64,000 nt of DNA from Acidobacteriaceae bacterium dw_441 (lineage in GTDB: Bacteria; Acidobacteriota; Terriglobia; Terriglobales; Acidobacteriaceae): the NCBI GenBank assembly GCA_018449715.1, contig JAAVVA010000006.1, positions 310,001 through 374,000 of the forward strand, given 5' to 3'. The notes under the pieces were generated by a model. It did no database searches. It had not been told where the DNA came from and was given only the letters and a program-made list of their open reading frames with translations. The position numbers were made by a program, and so were the translations under genes. Below, piece by piece: positions 1 through 8,835 of this stretch; within the stretch, counting starts at the first letter, position 1, and each line of letters begins with the position of its first letter.

Positions 1-1
1 A

Positions 2-673
2 GGTCTCACCAGTGATGGCGGGTATGCGACGCATATGTTGGCGGATGTCTCCGCCGCAGCTCATGTGCCGAGCGATCTCGACGAAGTGGAATCCGCCCCA
101 CTCCTGTGTGCAGGAGTCACAACATTCAATGCGCTGAGAAATAGCGGTGCCCGCCCCGGAGATCTCGTTGCCATTCTTGGCGTCGGCGGACTCGGCCATT
201 TGGCAGTTCAATTCGCTGCCCGCCAGGGGTTCCGCACGGTCGCTGTGAACAGGGGCCGCGACAAAGAAGAGCTGATCCGCTCGCTTGGTGCGCACGACTA
301 TATTGATACGACCAAAGGCGACCCGGCCGAAGCACTGCAGAAGATGGGCGGAGCAAAAGCGATCCTGGCAACCGTCACCAGTGCCGATGCAATGCAGTCG
401 GTATTGGGAGGTCTCGGTCCAAACGGAACCATGATGGTGATCGGGGCAGTGAGCGGCTTTCCCATCAATACCCTCGACATGCTCAGCAAACGTTCTTCGG
501 TGAGGGGATGGTACTCCGGCGTGGCGATTGATTCTGAAGAGACCCTCGACTTCAGCAAACTCCACAAGATCAGCCCTATAAATGAAATTTTTCCATTCGA
601 CGAGGCTCAGGCTGCGTACGACCGAATGATGAGTGGCAAGGCGCGATTCCGTGTGGTTTTGAAGATGTCCTGA
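2..673 (+). CDS. Zinc-type (MDR) alcohol dehydrogenase, 5' end outside window
   Basis: This is the C-terminal two thirds of a medium-chain dehydrogenase/reductase that oxidises an alcohol or reduces an aldehyde with NAD(P). The reading frame is open from base 2, before the first ATG at 35, so the gene starts upstream of the window. The Rossmann motif GVGGLGHLAVQ follows the family hinge, and later come a GAHDYID segment and the C-terminal closing strand with FRVVLKMS. The catalytic zinc ligands of the N-terminal GroES-like domain are not visible because that part is missing. An SDR follows 77 bases downstream on the same strand, so the two may be cotranscribed. The dehydrogenase class is secure; the substrate is unknown. 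Confidence 0.88.
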   Translation, partial: GLTSDGGYATHMLADVSAAAHVPSDLDEVESAPLLCAGVTTFNALRNSGARPGDLVAILGVGGLGHLAVQFAARQGFRTVAVNRGRDKEELIRSLGAHDYIDTTKGDPAEALQKMGGAKAILATVTSADAMQSVLGGLGPNGTMMVIGAVSGFPINTLDMLSKRSSVRGWYSGVAIDSEETLDFSKLHKISPINEIFPFDEAQAAYDRMMSGKARFRVVLKMS

Positions 674-750
674 AATACACCCATTTTCAATCCACCTCCC
701 CTGCAACAAGGACTCTTCACGCAGCACAACGAACAGAAAGGTGCTTCCTT

Positions 751-1650
751 ATGAAATACGTTATTGTGATTACCGGAGCCTCCAGCGGTTTTGGCGGACT
801 TACAGCCCGTGCCCTCGCAAAAGCTGGCCATATCGTGTACGCGAGCATGCGCGATACCGCTGGCCGCAACAAGTCGCAGGTAGATGAAGCTGCGAAATTT
901 GCTGCGGAGAACAAGGTTGACCTACGAACAATTGAGCTAGACGTCGCATCCCAGCAATCAGTCGATGCTGCAATCAACAAGATTATTGCCGAGAATGGCA
1001 GGCTTGACGTGATCATGCACAACGCGGGTCACATGGTCTTTGGCCCTGCAGAGGCGTTTACGCCGGAGCAGCTTGCCGAACTCTATGACGTCAACGTTTT
1101 GAGCACCCAGCGCGTCAATCGCGCGGCTCTTCCCCAATTACGCAAGCAGAAGCATGGATTGGTGGTCTGGGTCTCCAGTAGCAGCTGCGCCGGCGGTACG
1201 CCCCCCTACCTTGCTCCCTACTTTGCCGCAAAGGCTGGCATGGATGCGATGGCCGTAATTTATGCCCGCGAACTCACCCGTTGGGGCATCGAGACATCGA
1301 TTATTGTTCCTGGAGCGTTTACGGGAGGCACGAATCACTTTGCCCATGCGGGTAAGCCAGCCGATACAGCTCGCGTAGCGGAATATGAGGCGGGTCCTTA
1401 CAAAGGATTTGCAGACGACGTCCTGAAAGGTTTCTCTTCCATCGTGCCGCCAGACGCAGATGCAGCTGCAGTTGCAGAAGCAATCGTAAAAGTAGTCGAT
1501 ACTCCTTTCGGCAAGCGTCCGTTCCGCGTTCATATCGATCCGACCCAGGACGGAGCGGAAGTGACGAATATGGTCATGGACCGTGTCCGAGCTGAAATGC
1601 TGCGCCGTATTGGGCTCGAAGATGTGCTTACTCCGCGGAAGCTGGTCTGA
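751..1650 (+). CDS. SDR family NAD(P)-dependent oxidoreductase
   Basis: This is a classical short-chain dehydrogenase of 299 residues, slightly longer than the usual 250. The nucleotide-binding motif TGASSGFG lies at about residues 8-15. HNAG stabilises the central sheet. The catalytic serine is in VSSSS, and the Tyr/Lys pair is in the YFAAK motif near residue 157. An aspartate after beta-2 is replaced by basic residues (SMRDTAGRNK), which suggests an NADPH preference; that is inference. The start has AGAAAGG about 11 bases upstream. It lies behind the zinc dehydrogenase in the same direction, so a joint role in carbonyl reduction is plausible. The substrate cannot be predicted. Confidence 0.9.
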   Translation: MKYVIVITGASSGFGGLTARALAKAGHIVYASMRDTAGRNKSQVDEAAKFAAENKVDLRTIELDVASQQSVDAAINKIIAENGRLDVIMHNAGHMVFGPAEAFTPEQLAELYDVNVLSTQRVNRAALPQLRKQKHGLVVWVSSSSCAGGTPPYLAPYFAAKAGMDAMAVIYARELTRWGIETSIIVPGAFTGGTNHFAHAGKPADTARVAEYEAGPYKGFADDVLKGFSSIVPPDADAAAVAEAIVKVVDTPFGKRPFRVHIDPTQDGAEVTNMVMDRVRAEMLRRIGLEDVLTPRKLV

Positions 1651-1762
1651 TGACGTAACAAACGAAATCAGATAGCCGCGAGAGAAGGACAGTATCCACG
1701 TCGGGTGAGGCGTCTAGAGCCTCACCTGACATTTGCTTTCCATTTGGGCCGAAGGAGATTCA

Positions 1763-2023
1763 ATGCACACCATCAAAGTAGTTGCGGGAGGGGTGATGCT
1801 GCTCGTAATCTTCGCTGTTGTTGGTCGCCTCACTGCAGGGGCAAGAGGTATGGCGACAGCTGCATTGGTGTTCGCGCCCGTATGGTTTGTATGCTCAGGA
1901 ATCAACATGTATCTGGGAGTAAAGCGAGCTGGATATTCGTTTGCAGACGAGACACCAATTTTCATGGTGGTCTTTCTCGTCCCGGGGACAGCAGCTTTCC
2001 TCTCGTGGTGGGCAGTGCGTTGA
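1763..2023 (+). CDS. Small hydrophobic membrane protein, function unknown
   Basis: An 86-residue protein with three hydrophobic stretches, at about residues 5-21, 32-50 and 68-84. It is predicted to sit in the inner membrane. ATG at 1763 is chosen over the in-frame TTG at 1733 because AAGGAG lies 6 bases before it and the upstream extension is not hydrophobic. Composition resembles small integral membrane proteins common in Acidobacteriota genomes. I do not recognise a named family. The neighbours are an SDR upstream and a serine hydrolase downstream on the same strand, with about 150 base gaps on each side, so no clear operon partner is indicated. Confidence 0.65.
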   Translation: MHTIKVVAGGVMLLVIFAVVGRLTAGARGMATAALVFAPVWFVCSGINMYLGVKRAGYSFADETPIFMVVFLVPGTAAFLSWWAVR

Positions 2024-2175
2024 TCTGGACGGTGGATCGTTAACTTTCTTTAGGGCGAGCGAGGAGTGTGCTCGTCGCCGGTATCTCGTTCCTAGTCGTG
2101 ATGTCTTTACTTTCCAAGAAGAAAATATGAATCAGTCGTAGCTACCGACTGTATTCGAGAACGGATGGAGATGGC

Positions 2176-3336
2176 ATGGATCAACTGACCGCGCTTCTCG
2201 CGCAAGCTATACGCAACAATCAGGCTCCTTTTGTCGTCGGAGCAGTCGCTAACTCCAGTGGTCTGGTGTGGACGGGTTCGGCAGGAGAGGAACAAGTGGG
2301 GCGGTTACTGGATGGCAATACAGTATTTCGTATCGTCTCAATGAGTAAAGCTGTAGGCGTAACCGCAGCCGCCATTCTCGCTGATCGCGGAAAGTTGAAC
2401 TGGGAGACTCCCGTCGAAGACATTTTGCCTGAGTTTGGGAAACTGGGCGTATTGGTCGACCCGAGCGTGCCCAAGCTGCGCCCACCGAAAACGAAAGCGA
2501 CCTTACGGCATCTCGCCACTCATACCTCTGGGCTGGTATACGGATTCTGGGACAAGAACATCGCGGATTATCTGCAAGCCACCGGCTTGCCTCCAGTTGT
2601 GTCAGGGCTCAAAGCCTCATTAGCGTGCCCATTGGCGTTTGATCCAGGCGACCGATGGCAGTATGGTCCTGGCGTTGATTGGCTCGGTTTGGTTATAGAG
2701 GCTTTGGATGGCCGGTCGATCGATCTGTTCTGTAGCCAGGAAATTTTCGAACCTCTCGGTATGAACGACACGTCCTTCGAGTTGACTAGCAAGCTAGTAG
2801 ATCGACTCGTACCAGCATTCGGTAGATCCTCTGAGGGAAGCTTTACGGGCGCTCCGATCAATGTAGATCCGCCACCGCACCCCGAATTCTATGGCATGGG
2901 TCATGCGCTCTATTCGACGGCCAACGATTACATGCGCTTCCTTCGCATGTGGCTCAATCGGGGACAACTCGAAGGAGTGAGGATGCTCAGCGAGAACACT
3001 GTCGGAAGCTTTCTCGAAAACCACATCGGTCCGCTTCGGCTCCAAAAGTTGCATACGGCATTGCCAATTGCAGTCGAGGATCTTGTCATGCTGCCGAATT
3101 ATTCAAAGAGTCACAGTCTGGGCTTTGCTCGAATGGAAGAGAACATTCCGGGGATGCGCTCGAAAGGGTCACAATTCTGGGGCGGAGTACTCAATACCCA
3201 TTTCTGGTTTGATCCTGAACGTGATCTGGCCGCGGTTCTAATGACTCAACTCCTTCCGTTTCTCGATCCAGAGTTCATGGTGCTGCTGACAGATTTCGAG
3301 CAAGCGGTTTACAGAATACAAACCAGCGGAACCTAA
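2176..3336 (+). CDS. Serine hydrolase of the class-C beta-lactamase / esterase EstB family
   Basis: A 386-residue penicillin-binding-protein-fold hydrolase. The nucleophile motif SxxK is S55-M-S-K58 within FRIVSMSKA. The second motif is the Tyr of WQYGPGVDWLG (Y163). The third, KTG-like box is degenerate and probably lies in WGGVLNTHFWFDP near residue 340. No signal peptide is evident, so a cytoplasmic location and an esterase or transesterase activity are more likely than antibiotic hydrolysis. The next gene starts 4 bases after this stop, so the two are almost certainly cotranscribed. The family is sure; the physiological substrate is unknown. Confidence 0.88.
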   Translation: MDQLTALLAQAIRNNQAPFVVGAVANSSGLVWTGSAGEEQVGRLLDGNTVFRIVSMSKAVGVTAAAILADRGKLNWETPVEDILPEFGKLGVLVDPSVPKLRPPKTKATLRHLATHTSGLVYGFWDKNIADYLQATGLPPVVSGLKASLACPLAFDPGDRWQYGPGVDWLGLVIEALDGRSIDLFCSQEIFEPLGMNDTSFELTSKLVDRLVPAFGRSSEGSFTGAPINVDPPPHPEFYGMGHALYSTANDYMRFLRMWLNRGQLEGVRMLSENTVGSFLENHIGPLRLQKLHTALPIAVEDLVMLPNYSKSHSLGFARMEENIPGMRSKGSQFWGGVLNTHFWFDPERDLAAVLMTQLLPFLDPEFMVLLTDFEQAVYRIQTSGT

Positions 3337-3340
3337 TGAC

Positions 3341-4831
3341 ATGGTGAAGCATCGCGACGAAGTCGGAAGTGTCTCAGTTCGATGTTTCCTATATGGTGCG
3401 AAGGCTTTGCTGACGTCTACTCTCTGGTTTTCGACTGCACTGTATCTATTCGGGCAGAAAGGCCTGACGGATCGCACTGCAGCTCAAACCATAGAAGTAA
3501 CGCCGTGTGTCGCAGATGCGAGGCCTGCATATCAATTTCCATTCCTGCGATTCGATGAGGACTGGAGATTCCTACGATGCTCAGCAAGGACAGATCGTTG
3601 GGATCGTATAAAGTATCTGCCATTTCGTCACGAGCATTCCTACCTTAGCCTCGGCGGAAACGTAAGAGCGGTCTATGAATCCTACGATCACCAGTATTGG
3701 GGAGACGGGCCACAGGATGAAAGGGGATGGCTTGTACATCACTATCTCTTTCATGGCGACCTGCATCTCGCTCCTTCCGTACGTTTCTTTGCAGAGCTAC
3801 AGGCTGCTTTCGAGGATGGACGGACAGGTGGACCGCGGCCTTACGATGAAGACAAACTGGATCTTCATCAGGCATTCTTTGACTTCAAGCCGCCTGGTGT
3901 TTCGGAAGACGTTACCGTGCGAGTCGGACGTCAGGAACTCTACTATGGTTCGGGACGTTTGGTGGATGCCCGCTTTGGCCTCAATACGCGGATCAGCTTC
4001 GACGGCGTGAAACTGATTGGTCGGATCGGAAAGTTTCAAGCGGAAGCTTTCGCGACGCGCCCAACCCTGCAGCGACCGGGAGTTTTCGATGATAGTCCCG
4101 ATTCCAAGAAAATCTTCTGGGGCCTATACATGTCCGCTCCCGTCAACACCACTGCCGTACTCGATCTGTATTACCTGGGCTACGAAGCCGCGTCGCAGAC
4201 TTTCGCTACCGGCACAGCACACTATCAATCCCATACATTGGGATCTCGCTGGGCAGGCAAGAAGCGATCGTTCGACTACGACGAAGAGATCAACGCCCAA
4301 CTCGGTAAATTCGGAGACGGCGATGTCCGGGCATGGTCGGTTGCGCTCCTCAACGGATACACCCTGGAGCAACGCTCCGGAACGCCCCGTATAAGCCTAC
4401 GGACTGACGTTACGAGTGGTGACAACAATGCTCATGATAACCATCTGGGAAGTTTCTTCCCGCTATATGCTCGAGGGAAATACTTCGGTGAGGCGGATCT
4501 CAATGGCCCTGTCAATACGATCGACGTTATTCCCGCCGTTGATCTCCATATAAAACGAGGCGTCGTCATTGACTTGAGTTACGGAGCATTCTGGCGAGAA
4601 AGCATTCATGACGGCTTGTATGGTTTTGCAGGAAATCTCTACAAGATGGGGGAGCCAAGCCGTGCACGGATGATCGGTCAACAAGCTGAAATCGATGTCA
4701 ATTATTCCATCGCTCCGCACACGCTGCTGCGAGCTGTTTACCAACACTTCTTCGCAGGAGAATACCTGAGACAAACTGCCCCAGGTCGTGACGTGAACTA
4801 CACCACCGTTTGGTGCGATTACCACTTTTAG
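3341..4831 (+). CDS. Alginate-export-family outer membrane beta-barrel protein
   Basis: A 496-residue protein with an N-terminal hydrophobic segment (about residues 20-42) that probably acts as a signal peptide. It is followed by a long barrel typical of the alginate_exp family: LRFDEDWRFL, then YLSLGGNVRAVYESYD, then FFAELQAAFEDGR and the signature VRVGRQELYYGSGRLVDARFG. The last residues (CDYHF) end in an aromatic residue, as expected for a beta-barrel assembly signal. The gene is 4 bases behind the serine hydrolase and 18 bases before a SnoaL-like gene. In Acidobacteriota these porins often occur outside alginate loci, so the transported compound is not known here. Confidence 0.87.
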   Translation: MVKHRDEVGSVSVRCFLYGAKALLTSTLWFSTALYLFGQKGLTDRTAAQTIEVTPCVADARPAYQFPFLRFDEDWRFLRCSARTDRWDRIKYLPFRHEHSYLSLGGNVRAVYESYDHQYWGDGPQDERGWLVHHYLFHGDLHLAPSVRFFAELQAAFEDGRTGGPRPYDEDKLDLHQAFFDFKPPGVSEDVTVRVGRQELYYGSGRLVDARFGLNTRISFDGVKLIGRIGKFQAEAFATRPTLQRPGVFDDSPDSKKIFWGLYMSAPVNTTAVLDLYYLGYEAASQTFATGTAHYQSHTLGSRWAGKKRSFDYDEEINAQLGKFGDGDVRAWSVALLNGYTLEQRSGTPRISLRTDVTSGDNNAHDNHLGSFFPLYARGKYFGEADLNGPVNTIDVIPAVDLHIKRGVVIDLSYGAFWRESIHDGLYGFAGNLYKMGEPSRARMIGQQAEIDVNYSIAPHTLLRAVYQHFFAGEYLRQTAPGRDVNYTTVWCDYHF

Positions 4832-4849
4832 AAGCACGGAGAAAACGTG

Positions 4850-5164
4850 ATGTTCAAAGAACTGCGAAATTCCGTTGTCAAGGCTGCGATAGATGCTTTA
4901 CAGGCGGGTGACGTGCACCGCTGGGCGGGGCTATTCGAGTCGGACGCCATACTCCTTGATGATGGTCATCCCCGAGATCTTCAACAATTTTCAGAAGAGG
5001 CCTTGGGCCACGAGAAGTTCACGACGATTGATAACGTCTCAATCGACGGACTCAACTTAGAGGGAGAATTCCACTCCGATACATGGGGCCGCTTCCGGAC
5101 CTATTTCAGGTTCACCATTTCATCGTCAGGAAAGATCAGCAAACTCGAAATTGGGCAGGCGTAA
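4850..5164 (+). CDS. SnoaL/NTF2-like small protein
   Basis: A 104-residue protein with the alpha+beta cone pattern of NTF2-like proteins: an amphipathic first helix (VVKAAIDALQAGDVHRWAGLFESDAIL), then alternating strands ending in TYFRFTISSSGKISKLEIGQA. These folds serve as small isomerases, hydrolases or binding domains, so function cannot be read from fold alone. ATG at 4850 is preferred over the overlapping GTG at 4847 because CGGAG ends 8 bases before it. It follows the alginate-export-like porin by 18 bases and is likely the last gene of the hydrolase-porin operon. Confidence 0.75.
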   Translation: MFKELRNSVVKAAIDALQAGDVHRWAGLFESDAILLDDGHPRDLQQFSEEALGHEKFTTIDNVSIDGLNLEGEFHSDTWGRFRTYFRFTISSSGKISKLEIGQA

Positions 5165-5555
5165 GTTATTCGTAGAGCCGATTGGCGAAGCCTCGGGACA
5201 TATGTGGTTCGATGGGCAGCAACTTATGGATGACGTGACCTCGCCAAGCGGTCCGACTTGCGGAGCAGGTACTCACTTCGGCCAGACTGCGATTGCTTAA
5301 CAGAATCAGCTAAGCGCAGGCTTCGAGTGAAGCCACGCCCTCACGGATAAAGCGAGACTTTTGGATAAGTTAGTGCACAGTGAGTGGGTTATAGTCAATC
5401 GGCTGCATCGTTTTCCGATCATTCAAATGAGTCGGCTAATGAGGCAGGGCGAGAACTGGCTTTTTACGGGCTGCTAGCAGTATTGGGCTAGCAACAGCCA
5501 AGCTTTCAATCGATCTGCATCTTCCCCGGTCAGCCATCATGTTGAGGAGTTGAGA
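5165..5555. other. Intergenic region without recognised gene
   Basis: About 390 bases separate the SnoaL-like gene from the short LysR-like gene. I find no open frame with a convincing ribosome-binding site, no tRNA and no clear terminator. It probably holds the 3' end of the upstream operon and the promoter of the gene at 5556. Confidence 0.4.
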
Positions 5556-5843
5556 GTGTCAGAGTCTATTGACATAAAGTTGAAACGGGCTGCAATCATC
5601 CTCGCAGACGAATTGAACTTTCCACGGGCTGCGGAAGAATTGAACATCTCATCTTCCGACCTGAGAGAACAAATCTCTGCGCTCGAAAGACAGCTCTACT
5701 TCCACATCTTTAAGCCGGGACAAAATTCAGTGGAACTGACGGAAGAGGGACGATTCCTTGTGAACGCCTTCCGTGGGTCCGTGGCGCTGCATGACCGAAA
5801 TGCTACGACAGGTGTGAACGAAACAATGAATGGCGGAAGTTAA
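5556..5843 (+). CDS. LysR-type helix-turn-helix domain protein without effector domain
   Basis: A 95-residue protein corresponding only to the N-terminal DNA-binding domain of LysR regulators: AAIILADELNFPRAAEELNISSSDLREQISALERQLYFHIF, followed by LTEEGRFLVNAFR from the linker helix. A normal LysR protein has about 300 residues, so the periplasmic-binding-like effector domain is absent. GTG at 5556 has GAGGAG 6 bases upstream; the earlier TTG at 5550 would be too close to it. It may be a stand-alone HTH protein, which is common in Acidobacteriota, or a truncated gene. The ORF ends cleanly with no LysR sequence after the stop. Confidence 0.7.
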   Translation: MSESIDIKLKRAAIILADELNFPRAAEELNISSSDLREQISALERQLYFHIFKPGQNSVELTEEGRFLVNAFRGSVALHDRNATTGVNETMNGGS

Positions 5844-5873
5844 TTGCATCGTGCTGGAAGCATGATCCCCGTT

Positions 5874-6179
5874 TTACGCCTGCAAAAAACCATGCGCAGC
5901 GAGCACGTCCTCTTCGATCTCGGAGGAGTAGATCGGACAATGATCTAAGAACACAAACTCTTCGAGTTTCCTTGCATCTTCCGAACTGAGCAGGTGCAAA
6001 TTAGCCAGCGTTGCAATCATGCCGGTGCGGTCATCGAAGTGACGATGGCGCATTGAACCCTGAGTCCACTTGCCCCAAATCACCACGTCCAGGCCATCTT
6101 CGTCCGGAAAGATAATCATCCTCACCTGCATTCGGTGCGGTCCTCCACATTTTGCATTTGATAGCTTGTTCGTGTCCAA
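5874..6179 (-). CDS. Hypothetical protein, 101 residues
   Basis: A soluble, acidic protein of unknown family. It begins MDTNKLSNAKCGGPHRMQV and contains RMIIFPDEDGLDVVIWGKWTQGSMRHRHFDDR, a pattern of strands followed by a helical C-terminal half. It has no transmembrane segment or signal peptide. It converges with the LysR-like gene (30-base gap) and is divergent from the XRE-type gene at 6397. I call it real because its residue composition is protein-like over the whole frame and no competing gene overlaps it. No function is proposed. Confidence 0.5.
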   Translation of the reverse strand: MDTNKLSNAKCGGPHRMQVRMIIFPDEDGLDVVIWGKWTQGSMRHRHFDDRTGMIATLANLHLLSSEDARKLEEFVFLDHCPIYSSEIEEDVLAAHGFLQA

Positions 6180-6396
6180 ACTTCCATCAAAAATGCCTCC
6201 GGGGAATCTCTTCGAGGTTAGCCGTACCGAACCAGAATAGCCAATGAATATTTATGCGCAATACCGCATCGGCTGCTCCGATAAATGATCTCTCTAGACC
6301 TGAGATAGAGAGTGCAGCAATCAACTGAAACGTCCCGCTCAGTGCCCGCAAGTATTATAAGCAGCGCGTAATATACTTGCGATGCCACATTGAAGT

Positions 6397-6675
6397 GTGG
6401 CGTCTTCTAGCAAGAACAATACGAAACTTGATCCGTCCGCAGCATTCGGTCAACTGCTGCGGAAGCATCGGTTACGGCAGAAGATGAGCCAGGAGGCTCT
6501 TGCCGCCAAATCCGGCTACGAGCGAGCCTTCATCAGCCTGATCGAATTGGGAAAGACCAACCCCTCGCTCCGCAGCATCTTCGACATTTGCGGTTCGCTC
6601 CAGATGAAGCCGTCGGTGTTTTTGCGCCAAGTGGAACAACTGTCCGGCTTCGAGATGCCCGCAGGGAAGAATTGA
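6397..6675 (+). CDS. XRE-family helix-turn-helix regulator
   Basis: A 92-residue Cro/CI-type DNA-binding protein. The HTH spans about residues 17-71, with FGQLLRKHRLRQKMSQEALAAKSGYERAFISLIELGKTNPSLRSIFDICGSLQ split over the usual five helices. GTG at 6397 is the only usable start, since the frame upstream is closed by a stop; no strong Shine-Dalgarno is visible. Single-domain XRE proteins repress their own or neighbouring promoters. It lies 330 bases before tRNA-Asp, just outside the genomic island, so it may belong to an older mobile element or to the host. Confidence 0.8.
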   Translation: MASSSKNNTKLDPSAAFGQLLRKHRLRQKMSQEALAAKSGYERAFISLIELGKTNPSLRSIFDICGSLQMKPSVFLRQVEQLSGFEMPAGKN

Positions 6676-6797
6676 AGTCTCGATCCCATGACCGGATCAG
6701 AGCTCGATCATTCGAGCCTTTGAAAGCCTTATGCCCCGTGCCCGGTGCGACCGGCACCGACTCTCATGAGGTATTTCTTTCCGGTGACATGCCTCTG

Positions 6798-6888
6798 TGG
6801 ACACCAAATCGGCCCCTCTTCTGGTAGAATTAATCTTGTTGCGGCAGTGATCGTCTTGGTGTCCAGTTTGGTGTCCACTTGGTGTCCA
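6798..6888. repeat. Four copies of the 10-mer TTGGTGTCCA, three direct and one inverted
   Basis: TTGGTGTCCA occurs at 6856-6865, 6868-6877 and 6879-6888, and its exact reverse complement TGGACACCAA at 6798-6807. The three direct copies are 12 and 11 bases apart, about one helical turn. Such phased short repeats beside a tRNA target are typical of recombinase or regulator binding sites. This set lies outside the present island, on the 5' side of the tRNA, and is not explained by any gene. Confidence 0.6.
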
Positions 6889-7003
6889 AACAAACCCCAA
6901 AACTGAGTCCACAGCAGCGACAAGGTAGAAGCGAGCGAAAATAGCGAAAGCTGCGAAACGCTTGATTCTACGTGACTTTAATCCAAGTTGTTGAAAAACT
7001 TCT

Positions 7004-7081
<78 letters not shown>

Positions 7082-7120
7082 TCAATCTAAAAGACTTAGA
7101 TTGAGGCGTGACCCCCAAAA

Positions 7121-7156
7121 GGCAGAGGTCGCGGGTGCAATAAAGGTGCAATAAGC
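7121..7156 (+). repeat. Island-end element, left copy (36 bp, tRNA-like plus two CAATAA repeats)
   Basis: GGCAGAGGTCGCGGGT repeats part of the tRNA anticodon/T-arm sequence and is followed by tandem GGGTGCAATAA and AGGTGCAATAA. A copy with about 30 of 36 identical bases lies at 21845-21880 in the same orientation. Paired 11-mers near the ends suggest integrase arm-type binding sites or remains of an earlier insertion into the same tRNA. Confidence 0.7.
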
Positions 7157-7159
7157 ATC

Positions 7160-8350
7160 TTAGCCCCCGATCCTTGGGTGCAAAGCACCCTCGGTTTCAC
7201 CCTGATTCGGCACCATCATCCTCACCACCTTGCTCTGCGCAGCTCGCTTGTGCGAGTTCACTGCCTGCGTGTAAACCTCCAGCGTGATCCTGCTGTTAGC
7301 GTGCCGCAAGAGCTCCTGTACCGTCTTCACATCTTCCCCGTTCGCCTTCAGCAAAGTGCCGAATGTATGGCGGAAGGTGTGCCAGCCGATTTGCTTGTTG
7401 ATCCTGTTCGCTTTCGCGACCGGGCGTATGTGGCGTTTCATGAGGTTGTCAGGCCAGAAGGGCTGCTTCCCCCGCATGGTCTCACTCGCAAAGATGTAAT
7501 CGTCCAATCCGGCGTAGTCGCTCTGCCGACGCCAGCGCAACAGGTCTTCCGCCATGTACGAATCGAGCGGCACCGGCTTTGCAGACGCTTCCGTCTTGCA
7601 GTCGCCGATGACCTGATGCCAGATCGAGCGGGTGACGTTGAGTTCCAGGTTCTCGAAATCAACATCCCTCCAACGCAGGGCCAGGAGTTCACTCACTCTG
7701 AGACCCGTTCCCGCGTCGAGCAGAGCCAAGGTGCGCTCACGCACACCGAGCTTGCTCAATAGCAGTTGGACCTCCCAGAGTTCGAGAACATCTGGCACGC
7801 GTTCTCTCTTTGCACTTTGGCGCACGAGCCTGATCGGATTCTTGTCCGTCCACTCGTAACGCATCGCATGTGTGAAGAGCGCGCTCATCAGATTACGAAT
7901 CTTTGCCTTTGTCCCTCTCGCCCGCTTGATGCCATCGAGCCATTCCTCAACCGCCACCGGCTTGACCTGTTCCAACTTGAGTTCTCCCCAACGTGGAAGT
8001 ACCCAGTTGTCGAGATAGCTTTCGTAGCCTGCTCGCGTCGAAAACGATTTGCGACCGTTGCGCTCACCTGCCAGTTCTTTCAGCCTGTAATGTGCAACGA
8101 GTGCGGCGATTGTGTCTGGCCCGCTTTCAGCCTGCGGGGCTTGTTGGTTTGCATCCATGCGCAATGCTTGAGCTGCTTTGAGGGCGGACGCTTCGTTAGC
8201 GAGTGCATCGACTGTTCCAACGATGGCTTTGCGATATTTGCTCTCGCCATCCGTTCCAGTCTCTCGCCACCGAAACACCCATACATCAGGCCCGCTACGC
8301 CGCTTTTCGCGTTGCACGCTTCCTTGTTGATACCGTGTGCGCTGTGACAT
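7160..8350 (-). CDS. Tyrosine-type site-specific integrase of the genomic island
   Basis: A full-length 396-residue phage-type integrase that cuts and rejoins the attachment sites. The N-terminal arm-binding region (about 1-75) precedes a SAM-like core-binding domain (about 80-180, with TRAGYESYLDNWVLPRWGELKL). The catalytic domain holds all residues: R218 in GTGLRVSELLALRW, K252 in CKTEASAK, H324 and R327 in WHTFRHTFG, H350 in ELLRHANSRITLEVYTQ and nucleophile Y360. It reads toward the tRNA and ends 78 bases from it, the normal attL layout. The small HTH protein 80 bases upstream is a likely excisionase. The integrase appears functional, so excision of the island is possible. Confidence 0.95.
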   Translation of the reverse strand: MSQRTRYQQGSVQREKRRSGPDVWVFRWRETGTDGESKYRKAIVGTVDALANEASALKAAQALRMDANQQAPQAESGPDTIAALVAHYRLKELAGERNGRKSFSTRAGYESYLDNWVLPRWGELKLEQVKPVAVEEWLDGIKRARGTKAKIRNLMSALFTHAMRYEWTDKNPIRLVRQSAKRERVPDVLELWEVQLLLSKLGVRERTLALLDAGTGLRVSELLALRWRDVDFENLELNVTRSIWHQVIGDCKTEASAKPVPLDSYMAEDLLRWRRQSDYAGLDDYIFASETMRGKQPFWPDNLMKRHIRPVAKANRINKQIGWHTFRHTFGTLLKANGEDVKTVQELLRHANSRITLEVYTQAVNSHKRAAQSKVVRMMVPNQGETEGALHPRIGG

Positions 8351-8429
8351 TGAATCTCCTGTCTGGGCGCAACGGCTGGCTCATTTAAGAGTACCGCTAC
8401 GCTGGGCAGAGGTCGAATGTTTTTAGGTG

Positions 8430-8684
8430 TCAGCTCGCAACCTGTCGCTGTATCCAGTCGGCGATGTCGATCTCGCGGAAGCGCCACAGTTTGCCTACAT
8501 GGATGCCCTTGAGTTCGCCTCGTCGAGCCAACTTCTGAAGCGTCTTGGGGTGCACCTTCATGAGTGCCGCCGCCTCTTCTGAGTCAAGCAACTGAGTCTC
8601 AGAAAATCTTTCTGAAGCGACAGGCTTCCGTGGGACTCCAAGCATCGAGTCGTCGTGTTGTCTTTGGAATACAGATGGCGGCAT
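8430..8684 (-). CDS. Excisionase-like MerR/HTH_17 DNA-binding protein
   Basis: An 84-residue protein whose C-terminal half is the winged-helix fold used by excisionases: LDSEEAAALMKVHPKTLQKLARRGELKG followed by HVGKLWRFREIDIADWIQRQ. In integrative elements such proteins bend DNA at the att sites and set the direction of recombination. It lies immediately upstream of the integrase gene on the same strand, with a 79-base gap, so the two are probably coexpressed. An internal ATG at about 8645 could be the real start, since the first 13 residues are not conserved-looking. Assignment to the family is firm; the excisionase role is inferred from context. Confidence 0.8.
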   Translation of the reverse strand: MPPSVFQRQHDDSMLGVPRKPVASERFSETQLLDSEEAAALMKVHPKTLQKLARRGELKGIHVGKLWRFREIDIADWIQRQVAS

Positions 8685-8835
8685 GCTTCATCTCCTTGCG
8701 AGGAGTTTCACGTTTGGCCGTGAGCTCGTTGGCGCCGAACGCATCTCCGCGTGCCCCAAGATTCCTATCGTTCGCTTGGATAGTCCAATACTTCCTGTCT
8801 ATGGCAAATCGACTGAAAGCTATGGCCGTTTACGC

